Assembly (NCBI GenBank): GCA_019096065.1
Contig: JAGUCH010000006.1
Coordinates: 5,538,001-5,602,000 of the forward strand
Direction: 5' to 3'
From: Paracyclopina nana
Taxonomy: Eukaryota > Arthropoda > Copepoda > Cyclopoida > Cyclopettidae
Length of the DNA: 64,000 bases
Shown: positions 36,188 through 45,302 of the stretch, piece by piece
Layout: every line of letters starts with the position of its first letter
How positions within the stretch are numbered: position 1 is the stretch's first letter
Notes under the pieces: model-generated
What the model was told of the DNA's origin: nothing
Databases searched by the model: none
What the model saw: only the letters and a program-made list of their open reading frames with translations
Made by a program: the position numbers and the translations under genes

Positions 36188-36251
36188 CCGATTTTCAAAG
36201 CTTGCTGCTCTTTCGTTCAAACAGTAAAATGAGTCAATTAAATTACTATAA

Positions 36252-36402
36252 CTGCTCTTACGTTCATCTACAACTCCCTCAGGAATGCATTATGACGTTA
36301 CCATGTATAATGACAACTCTACGCAGCTAGTTTATGTACTCTTTTGCGCAAAGGAATTTCGCGTTCCGATTCCTTTAGGAGTTTGTAGATGAACAGAGCA
36401 TT
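36252..36402 (+). repeat. small foldback element, GTTCATCTACAACTCC ends
   Basis: About 150 bp with imperfect inverted arms: GCTCTTACGTTCATCTACAA at the left and TTTGTAGATGAACAGAGC at the right. Another member of the group of elements with a GTTCAT-type terminus. Confidence 0.7.
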
Positions 36403-36404
36403 AC

Positions 36405-38275
36405 CCCAAATTGCCTAAGTACTTAAAAAAAACCGAGTAAAGAAGCCATACTTTAGCATGGATTGGTTGTAATATCGTCAATAATTGACCAGGCAAACTG
36501 GGCCAAAAAGAATCTCAATTCGATTTGAATTGCACATGTGCGCGCCAAAAGTCAGCTGTCAAATGTCAGCTCGCCGGTCACGCATGAAATTTCAAGACAA
36601 AAAGCCGGCTGAACCTTTTTCTAAATGAGGAAAAAAGCAATTTTCCAAGATATTGGAGGAAGAAGCTATGCATTTCCTGCTACTGTAAATGCTTGCAAAA
36701 CCACCGCGCTGAAAATTGCCAAGTAAAGTTTGCACATTCTAGCTGTGATACGTGGAACTCGTCGGTTTTCAGACATGCTCGCAGACTTCTAAAGATTTTC
36801 GCTGAACCACGCCTGGCGAGTCAAAAGAGTTTGAGGAATTGTTGTGCGCATGCGCAAAAGTGGAATATTGCAAAGTCTCACACAAACCTCAGCCATATTT
36901 GCACACGCCTTTCACATTTCAATACACGACTGCAGACACCTGTTTTGCGAAAATCCCCAAGGGGAAGCCAAAAAAAGCCCCTTCTCTTCAGATTGCCATT
37001 CTGATTTAAAATGTGGAATTTTTTTTTTGAGAGGGGGATTTTTTTGCGGCAATTTTGCTCCCACAGTGAACAAAGAGCTTTGTACTTGTAGTGTATATAA
37101 AGAAAGTTATCAGGGGTGAGTGCCCTGTAACTATACATAAAAGCAGCTTTTACGTTTCCACAGTGGGTTTATTTGCCGATTTCACGCGCACGGAAAAAAG
37201 TCGCGAAATCAACGTAGCTCCTCTTTCTTATAGTCCGTAAGCTAAAAATGTTGCATCTCAGCACCCGGGAGAGCAAGTAAGAGCAGCCAATTCTGGTGGA
37301 TAATCAATGTATGCCATTAGCTTGACTTCCCTGACTTGGTCACTCAATTGGATTCGTTTGGAATAAAAAGTTATGGAAGATTCAATTTTTGCTCAATTTG
37401 TGCAAAATTGCTGTTCTACTGAATTCGCCAAAATCAACTTTTTCCCAAAAATTATTTTTTCTGCACCAAATTTAAATCTTTAACTGTCATTTACATTAGT
37501 TTGAGCTCTCTTGATAGTCTAGAAATTGTTCAAATTATAAGATGAAAATTGGTACCAAAATCGGAAATCTGCGATTTGACGCAATTTCTCGTGCGCGTAA
37601 AATCGGCTTTTTGATCCACCGTGGTTTCGTATTTTCAACATGAAAATCCTTTGAAAAGCAGATCTTTTTTCCCGCCTGCAATACATACACTGCGGCAAGG
37701 TGGTTTTTGCGAAGAAGGATTGTTTCGCAAAAGGCTGATGCGAATTTCCCAGCCATTTTTCTCCTTTGTAAACCTTGCACACTGGGTAAAAATGCTGGCC
37801 TTAATGGAAAATCCCTGCTGCATATTTCAATCATTTTGCGGCTGAGGCAGAAACTTTTTTCTCGTAGAAGATGGGAAATCTTAGCTTAAGGCCCAAGTTT
37901 TTGAGGGAAAAAAGGGATTTAAGGCCAAAGTTGATTGAAGAATTATGTATGTTCTAGTCAGCCAAGTTTTATGTGTGTATTGAAAAATGGATTTTGAAGA
38001 TAGTTCTATTGAAACAGCAGCTGTTGCGCAAATTTTTGCCACTTGAATTCAATTCAAAACTATTATTTATTACAGTAAAAAAACATCTGCCCAAACTTTA
38101 CAGTTGGTTGCTACTGCAAAATAGGGCAAAAAGGGACAGCTCAACAACAATGGAACGAGTTTTGCACAAGCCAGACAGTTTTGCAATTCACCTCTTAAGC
38201 TCGTTCTCAGACTTGAGAAAAAGCAAGCTAAGCAAGGTAAGCAACGTGCTTTCTAATATTCATAATCTTTAAACA
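36405..38275. other. gene-free stretch with dispersed-repeat fragments
   Basis: From about 37158 (CCACAGTGGG) it carries the dispersed repeat marked by TTTCACGCGCACGGAAAAAA and GTCGCGAAATC, also seen at 29545, 30602 and 55232. No gene supported in the remainder. Confidence 0.45.
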
Positions 38276-38280
38276 TAATA

Positions 38281-38652
38281 GCTTGTTCTCATAAAACTCA
38301 GTAAGGCAGGCGGTAAGCAAAGCAAGGCACTTTGGAAGCTCATAACTCAGTAAGTATTGAGCCGTTTGGAACCAAATTCATAAGAGCGTATTGAAGAATC
38401 TTCTTGCCAATTTTCATCCGGATCGGAGGTCTCTAAGGAGGTGGCTGATTTTTCTCCTTTGCTTAACTGATTTGCCTCACTTTCAGTAAGGCGGCCTTAG
38501 CGTCCTCCAATCCGGATGAAAATTGGCATGAAGATTCTTCAATACTGCCTTATGAATTCCTCCAAATTTGGCTCCAGTCGAACGAGTAGATGCTGAGATA
38601 TAAGCGCGCATAGTGCCTTGCTTACCTTATAGAAATGTTAATGAGAACAAGC
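38281..38652 (+). repeat. foldback element, GCTTGTTCTCAT family, copy 4
   Basis: 372 bp, the same ends and internal AGTAAGGCAGGC motif, TA on both sides (38279-38280, 38653-38654). It has a small internal deletion relative to the 382 bp copies. Confidence 0.9.
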
Positions 38653-38659
38653 TAATAAG

Positions 38660-41610
38660 TTTGATTTTTGCTTATTCTCCTGTAGAGCAAAAAGTAAGTT
38701 TACAGCCTTGCTTAGCTAAGCTTATTTAGGTCGAGTGCACACAAAATGTCGACCACGTGGACCAAGAGAGAAGAAGACAAACATGCGCACAGTGGGATTT
38801 CTCCTAGCTCAAAAGCCACCATTCGCCATATGTGATTCTGTTGTCCCTTGTACTATATTCTAATTTTTGCAATTTTTACGGCGGTTTTGTGCAGTTTCTC
38901 CCCATTTCTGCGACGAGCGGGCTGGGGACCCATATTTTGCGAAAAACCTCCATGGCGAATTGAAGGGTTGTTGCCCTTTCTCTTTACTCAAAAAGAGCAC
39001 CGTCACCCGCAACAGAAATTAAAAAATGCGGCTTTCTAAAATTGCGCGCGAGCAAAATTATAATTAGCTGCTTATTTGCTGCGCTGTAATAAATAGTAGT
39101 TAAGAAAACTATAGTTTGCCAACTTGGCAATTTGCAAGAAAAGCAGCTTCCCATTTCCTATTACAGAAACTTTTTGCAATTAGCAAACAATGCAGATTCT
39201 TCTGTGACTTTCGCAAATTCTACGCATATATATACAGCTCATCCCAACATTTCCGTATCATATGCAATAATAGATCGGATTCCATGTCAATCTGGCCTAG
39301 CTACGTAGGGCTCGAGCCCCGCGAAAAATTCCTGAGCGGCAGGGAAAAATTTCAGAACCGAGCTACTATTTTTCACCCGAGCGTAGCGAGGTTTCACCCG
39401 AGCGTAGCGAGGTACTGAATAATGTGCGAGCGAAAAACTGACCAGCCAAATTGAAAATGTATTTTCTAGGGAAAATGTGGGACGATTTTGTATTTTGGGT
39501 GCGTTATTGGCAGGATTTAGCGAAATCGAGCGGGTGACGTGTGCAATTTTTTGGTGTTGGAAGAAGATGAAGTGGCAGATGTCGATTTTCGCACATGTTC
39601 TGCACTATGCCATCCATATCACCCGGCGTTTTCGCGAAAAATGGGGCACGAGTCCGAAGCATCGTATGTATAAAGCTGGATTATCATGCAGAACATTTTC
39701 ATGCTCATCTCCCCTCCAATTTCATTTTTGGCAGCAGAAATTCATGACAGACCAATTATTTATATGCAAACAATTTGAATACTATATGGAGAGCAGCAGG
39801 AAATTCACGGGTCTCTAGCCTGCATAATTGCTATCGCCAATTTTAAAAGCCATATTTAAAGACGAGAAATTAAAAGATTGCATGACCTGCAAAAAAACCC
39901 CGCTTACCACCTGGAAGATGGGTGGGAGTCTCATCAATCCCTTTACCCTGTCAGGAAAATTAGAGTGACCTCAGTTGACCTAAATTCACACACAAAAAAA
40001 ATAATGGAGCCACCAAAATCTTTGAACTTACGTTGGCCACAAACCAGCTTGAGGCTCTTCTCTCCTTCCATTATAACAACAAAACGAAATTATGCTGATA
40101 TTTGCAAATATCGAGCATATTTGTAAAATCATTCTTCAGATTTTGGCCTCGGAATCGGTCTATTGGCACCAAAATAAAAATTCTCTGTTTCTTAGTATTT
40201 TTCTCTGATATTTTGCCAAAATATCAGCCATAAAACATATACATGTGAACAGGCCCTTCATGTCTCTCCCCCATTTTGTGAGACCCAGTGTGCTGGAAAT
40301 ATGCAAAAAAGTGAAACTGGCAACATCCTGCGTGGAAATTACTACAAGTCCAACGGCTCATTTGTCCATCATGTTAATTCAGTTGCCAATCAAGCCCTCA
40401 TTCAGCATTCCATTGCAGTAATGCAAAAAAACACGTTTTGCACAGTGGTCACAGTAATAAAGGGGGGTGCTTCCACTCCCCTCCCCCTTTTTTCAAAGAT
40501 GACCCAAATAATCTCTGAGCTTTTGGCGTCGTAACTCAGTTTCGCGAAAATGTATTGTCAGCTTTCGCGCAAAATACTTTTGATGGTAAGTGCACACTCA
40601 CTTTTCACTTGGGAATTTTTCCTTCTTAAAAAGTTGACTTACGAGATGATTTACGAGCGCGTAAAAACTGCTTTAAAATACGAGGTTTTTTTGTAGCAGC
40701 TCAAAATGGATGCTACTGTGTCCCACTGTGCGCACTAATACATGTAGTAGCTTTCTCCCTTTTTGAGCTTCGGGGGGTATTTGCAAAATTAATCTGCAAA
40801 GCCAAAACTGATAAAGAATGATTGGAGCAGAAATTACGACCCTTTTTATCCTGAGTTGTGTACAATACGCGAGAATTCTCGCACGCGATCGATATGACTC
40901 AATTTGGCAATGAAAGAATACAGAATCCCCTTTTTATTGCACCTCATAAAAAGTGGTCAAATCTAGTACAAAAATAATGTTGCAAAAAAAGGAGAAAAGT
41001 GGTGGCTTTAACTATTTTTTCGTCGGTTTTTCTCATATTTCCCACATTAATCTCACCACACCTCACACTTGGAAGTGTCAAAGCCCAAGTGGCATGTTTA
41101 TAGCTGCCAGTACGTGTCATGATTGCATTTGACCAGGAATTGACCCTGTCAGCCCTGGAGAGAGAAAAAACTGCCTGGAGCTGAGAGTTTTAGCAGCAGC
41201 TGCTGCAGTGACTCAGTTTGAAGAATTGACATTGAGGCTAAAGACAAAGCTAGCACTTTTAACGAAAAAATACCAAGGGATTTAGTTTCTCTGGTTTCTG
41301 AAGAATTAGGTGGAAATCAGCTCTGGAAAAGAGAAAATGGTGGCTTCTTCACTCTCCTATGTGAAAAATGGGGGCTTTTAAAGCATTATTATTTGGGGCA
41401 AAAGTAGCCTCTTGTTTATGGCCTGAAAATGCTTTTTTCAAGCTCACAACTATAGAGGAATTTGCTGTCATTCTGCACAGGTTAATCAGTGGTCAACTTT
41501 GAGCAGCAAAGATACTGTTGCTGCAAGTAGATTGCTATGGAATTCCAGGGGAAGCTAGAGCCAGGTCAAATCGTGGTGAGTAATGGTACTTTGATGAAAA
41601 TGAAGCGTGC
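38660..41610. other. intergenic, repeat fragments, no supportable gene
   Basis: Includes a direct duplication of TTTCACCCGAGCGTAGCGAG (39370-39412) and a 5'-truncated relative of the 54067-54288 element (about 40093-40258). No gene supported. Confidence 0.4.
40093..40258 (+). repeat. 5'-truncated foldback element, GGCCCTGTTCAC family
   Basis: Matches the interior and right end of the intact element at 54067-54288: TTTGTAAAATCATTCTTCAG, CTCGGAATCGGTCTATTGG and the terminus GTGAACAGGCCC. The left end is missing. Confidence 0.75.
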
Positions 41611-41616
41611 TACCTG

Positions 41617-41807
41617 CTCTTGGTAAAACGCAGCTCTCTTCTTGGCTTTTTGGGACAGGTGATCGTTTTCGGGGCTTTTTTTGTGAGCAGCATAAAGGGA
41701 ACTTCGGTTGCTGCTGCTGCTGCTACCCTGGAGAAATTTTTCGGCATGACCACCACGTAGTACGTGAGTGCAATGTCCTCTAGGTGGCTTGGAGCGTTGG
41801 GCGCCAT
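41617..41807 (-). CDS. candidate first coding exon, unknown product
   Basis: Starts with ATGGCGCCC in a GC-rich context and stays open for 63 codons to a possible donor (AGCAGGTAGCAC) coinciding with the end of the frame. The peptide begins MAPNAPSHLEDIALTYYVVV, then has an alanine run from a CTG microsatellite, then a Lys/Arg-rich part. No family recognised and no downstream exon identified, so this may be a chance frame. Confidence 0.25.
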
Positions 41808-42256
41808 GTAAAGAATAACAGCGCGACGCGATGACCGCGCATGTGGCGCGCTGAGTTCAACGGAGGTCGGTCAACCCAAGCCAAGTTAAAGATGCCTTGA
41901 GTTTCTCCTAACCGAGCTGTGCTCTCATTATGTCACTTTATTTTTAGGCTGCAACTACCACTCCTCCTTCATTTTCTAATTTCGTTTTCTGCCTTTTTTT
42001 AAGTTTGCTTGATGATTAGTACAGTTGCCCACATTTTTTGAGAATTTTTTTGGGGAAAAATAGGTCAACATTGCTTAAAAGTCTGATGGGATTTTTGTTG
42101 CTACGCAGTTAGGCAAACTTTTGCAGAAAATTGCGGAAAAGTTGATGTACTATTTTTGGCGCGAATTTGCATTTCTGTGCGTTATTAGGCCGTAATATAG
42201 CAATTTTGAATTTAAGGCCGATTCATCGATGTAAACAGCTAATTTAAGCCAATTTA

Positions 42257-42440
42257 CTTTATAAACTTTTCATCAGTTTTTGGTGGACAAAATTGGTCCA
42301 ACTGCGTAAGAACAGAAAATAAGTTTATCGCACTTTCAAGCACTAATTTTGATTTGGGCAAAGTTCCGTTAATTTCTTGGGATGAAAAGCAAATGTGCTC
42401 AGTTGCGTGATGAGCTATTTTTGCGAGGTTTGTATTCCTA
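42257..42440 (-). CDS. candidate terminal exon, unknown product
   Basis: After an acceptor-like TTGTTGTAG the minus strand is open for about 61 codons to a TAA at 42254, reading NTNLAKIAHHATEHICFSS then LVLESAINLFSVLTQLDQF. Amino-acid composition looks protein-like, but I do not recognise it and could not connect it in phase to the exon-like stretch at 42838-42903. Low confidence. Confidence 0.2.
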
Positions 42441-42560
42441 CAACAAGCCAAAAAATCCACAATGGATCATCAGGGTTCAATGTCTGAGTGATCTAGCATG
42501 CGAGCCCACTTCTTCTTCGTTCAAGAGACATGTGCTAGCCGACAACACAACCTTTTTTAG

Positions 42561-42689
42561 CTCACACTGGGGGAAACTGCCCCCCAAACCCCTCCACCCA
42601 AATTCACTTAAAATGCAAATCAAAATATCTTTTAGGTTGGGCATTTTTGCTTTTTTGACAGTTTTGGGGGGAATTGCCCCAGTGTGGGC
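42561..42689. repeat. short foldback, CACACTGGGG ends
   Basis: Inverted pair CACACTGGGGGAAACTGCCC and GGGGGGAATTGCCCCAGTGTG (imperfect) enclosing about 80 bp. MITE-like; no target duplication identified. Confidence 0.6.
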
Positions 42690-42944
42690 TCGAAATAGTT
42701 AATGCTACTACCAGACTACATTGCAACGGCCATCTTAGATGGTCATATAGGAAAAGAGTTCATTCGCCTCATTCTTCTCCACCTCCTCTTTCTTGTCATC
42801 AAACTGACAGACTGAACAGGAATTTTACCACGAAGGATTTATGTACTTGTCGAACAAATTCGGTTCTGCATATAAAACAGCCCAGGATGAAATCAGCATA
42901 ATTCTGTAACAAAAAATAAAATTATAAAAAAAATCAACAATTTT

Positions 42945-43027
42945 TACCTTGGATACATTGTGGCTCTTGAAAAAGTCACAAATAAAGTCCTTGGGATATG
43001 CAAAATATCCAGTGGGGTGCAAAGTTG
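42945..43027 (-). pseudogene. inverted partial copy of peptidase E exon 1
   Basis: On the minus strand this encodes TLHPTGYFAYPKDFICDFFK..SHNVSK followed by a GT splice donor. Exon 1 of the peptidase E gene 150 bp away on the plus strand encodes the matching part of its residues 14-38. About 80 bp match at the DNA level, including the first bases of the intron. The segment coding for the start codon is absent. It is therefore a DNA-level inverted duplication of part of the exon, not a retrocopy. Confidence 0.85.
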
Positions 43028-43151
43028 CAATTTTGCAGTCGCACCTCAGAATTGGAAAGGTTGCGTGAATTCCATCTATTTTGTACCGCAGTGTTATCAA
43101 AAACTTCAGAGGTAAACAGACCTTTATCAGGAATTGAGCTCAATTTTAACC

Positions 43152-44333
43152 ATGGCCAAGAGAAGCTTGCTGCTTTTATCCAATTCAACTTTGCACCCCT
43201 CTGGATATCTTGAATATGCCAAGGACTTTATTTGTGACTTCCTCAAGAGCCACAATGTAACCAAGGTAATTTGTTTTTTATTATTATTATTTTATCTTTT
43301 TTTCTGAATGATACCATTTTGCCAGGTGTTGTTTGTGCCTTTTGCCCTGAGGAAGCAAGATGAGTATGCTGACAAGGCCAAAAGGCCTTTCATTGAATGG
43401 GGCTTTGAGTTTGACTCTGTGCATTTGCATGAGGACAAGATTTCAGCTGTGAAATCAGCCCAAGCCATTTTCATTGGAGGTGGCAACACCTTCCAGCTGT
43501 TGAAAGGCCTGTATGACTTCCATTTGGTTGAAGTCATCAGGAAAAGAGTGCTGGAAGATGGCATGCCCTACATTGGATCCAGTGCTGGCACCAATGTGGC
43601 CACCTTCAGCATCAACACCACCAATGACATGCCCATAGTGTACCCACCAAGTTTCTTGGCTTTGCAACTTGTGCCCTTCAACATCAACCCTCACTATTTG
43701 GACCATGTAAGCCCATTTGCAAGCAGTTTAACTGGCAAACCTAGTTGCTTCTTGTGCAACTCTCTTTATGGCCAACTCCCAACACAAAAAGCCACAAATC
43801 TGGAAATGCTTTGTAAAAGCCATATATATGGTTTGTGACTATTCTTTTTAAGACCTTCAATTTTTTTTAAAGCTTCAGGGCTTTTAGAAAAGTTCAAAGT
43901 CTTCAAGATGTAAAAATCTGTGTATGGCCAACTCCTGCTTGAAAAAGCCACATATTATTGACATGTGTATCTTTTGAAAAAAAAACCTGATCTGGAATTT
44001 AATTGTTTTGTATAATATTTGCTGCCCATTCAAGTTTTGACAGTTCAACTTGAAGTGTTTTCGGACAAGTTCAAAGTTCTGAAGATCTACTACAATTTCT
44101 TGCAGGACCCAACATCAACTCACAAAGGAGAAACAAGAGAAGAGAGAATTCTACAATATCACGAAATTCCAGACATTCCTCCCGTGCTGGCCCTACGCGA
44201 AGGCTCGATACTCCACGTAGAAGGCCAGAAGGCCACCCTGAAAGGCCAATTTCAGGCTCGTCTCTTCACGCAGGGGCAAGAGCCCAAGGAGTACGATGCA
44301 AACGCAGATTTCAGCTTCTTGCTGCTGCACTGA
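43152..44333 (+). CDS. peptidase E / alpha-aspartyl dipeptidase (family S51)
   Basis: Three exons: 43152-43265, 43326-43706 and 44106-44333, 240 residues, usual for the family. Intron phases are all 0 with GT..AG. The family removes N-terminal aspartate from Asp-X dipeptides in the cytosol. Visible signatures: GGGNTF (89-94), the nucleophile elbow GSSAG with the catalytic Ser at 124, NPHYLDH with His161, and [10 protein letters not shown] followed by REG with Glu197. These match in order the Ser-His-Glu triad described for the bacterial enzyme. No signal peptide. The ATG has a good context (AACCATGG). The downstream neighbour on the other strand, a G-gamma gene, has its stop 10 bp away, so the two mRNA tails must overlap. 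A partial inverted copy of exon 1 lies upstream. Confidence 0.93.
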
Positions 44334-44338
44334 TTGAT

Positions 44339-44344
44339 TTTATT
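44339..44344 (-). terminator. polyadenylation signal of the G-gamma gene
   Basis: AATAAA on the minus strand, overlapping the last base of the stop-codon triplet on the window strand. Cleavage 10-30 nt further would fall within the coding exon of the convergent peptidase E gene. Confidence 0.6.
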
Positions 44345-44595
44345 CATGTCAACTCGCAAGTACACGTGGACTTTTTCCAATATGGGTTTTGCTTCACTGA
44401 CGCGAATCCTGTGAGCAGGACATCCTCGCACTGCTTCTCCATGATGAATTTCTTGAGGTCTTCAATGGCTTGTGACACATTGATTCTCTTGAGTGAGGCT
44501 TCATGCCTCAATTGGTGCACCTCGTCTCTCTGCTGCTCCAGACGGTATTCTTGCTGCCAATTGGATCCACTATTTTGCCTTTGATTATTATACAT
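44344..44595 (-). CDS. G-protein gamma subunit (Ggamma1-like)
   Basis: 83 residues in one coding exon. N-terminal Gln/Asn-rich stretch, then a GGL-type helix (VHQLRHEASLKRINVSQAIE), then EDVLLTGFASVKQNPYWKK and a C-terminal cysteine region. The order and the motifs LLTGF and QNP match arthropod Ggamma1, which pairs with a G-beta subunit at the plasma membrane. The tail STCTCELT is odd: Ggamma1 normally ends in a geranylgeranylated CaaX such as CTVL. CELT could act as an atypical CaaX box, or the true last residues may be in an alternative exon (a GTGTACTT donor-like site lies 20 nt before the stop). An AATAAA overlaps the stop codon, so the mRNA would end inside the last exon of peptidase E, antisense to it. 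Confidence 0.85.
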   Translation of the reverse strand: MYNNQRQNSGSNWQQEYRLEQQRDEVHQLRHEASLKRINVSQAIEDLKKFIMEKQCEDVLLTGFASVKQNPYWKKSTCTCELT

Positions 44596-44669
44596 CTCTT
44601 CTTCCTCGTCTCGGCAGTTTCACAAGTGTTTTTCCAGTTCTGATGATTCTACAGCACTACTGCATTCAT

Positions 44670-44689
44670 ATGTGTGTGTGTGTGTGTGC
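44670..44689. repeat. (TG)n microsatellite
   Basis: About ten TG units; a shorter CA run lies at 44890-44903. The region 44596-45286 holds no gene that I can support. Confidence 0.9.
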
Positions 44690-45286
44690 AGGATTCAGCA
44701 CACACTGGGTCAAAAATCTATAGTAAAATCACAAGAAAGCAGCTGACAGCCTCGATTTCAAATCCCACTGTGCAACTACTATGCTTACAATACGAAGTTG
44801 TAAGGGACTGCTGCAGCAAGTTAATACGGAAAATACATTGCGGCATTTCCCAGCCTTTTTCTGTGCTGCTGCCTTGGCAAAAAGTAATTACACACACACA
44901 CACCCTTAACTTTAGCCCCAAAAGAATTGAGTGCTTTTTTTATTTATAGATTTTTGACAAGTTACCCATCAAAAGAGAGTGCTTAGACTGCTTTTGTTGA
45001 GTGTTGCTCACATGCAAAATTTAGGGCTCGTATCGATCCATGCTATGACAGCGTGCTTTCACTTTATGATTGTCATGTTACAGCCCAGTTTACCCTAAAT
45101 GGGTGTCTAGCTGCTTATCCGTGCGGCCTGTCAATATATTGTGCAACTAGGTTGTGGCACTGGTCCCTTGGGAACTAATGTACCAAATCAATTGTATGTG
45201 AAAATAGACCTACCTTTGAGTAATTACAAGATAGGACTCATTAACTGATTGCGTTCCTCAAAAAAGGAAAGCCTTCAAGAAACGAA

Positions 45287-45292
45287 TTTATT
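45287..45292 (-). terminator. polyadenylation signal of DEG/ENaC copy A
   Basis: AATAAA on the minus strand about 10 nt beyond the stop codon at 45303-45305. Confidence 0.55.
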
Positions 45293-45302
45293 TAATCAAG
45301 AA

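Noticed and set aside
35996-36227. Repetitive peptide frames on both strands
   Set aside because: They come from the 15-bp tandem repeat, whose period is a multiple of three.
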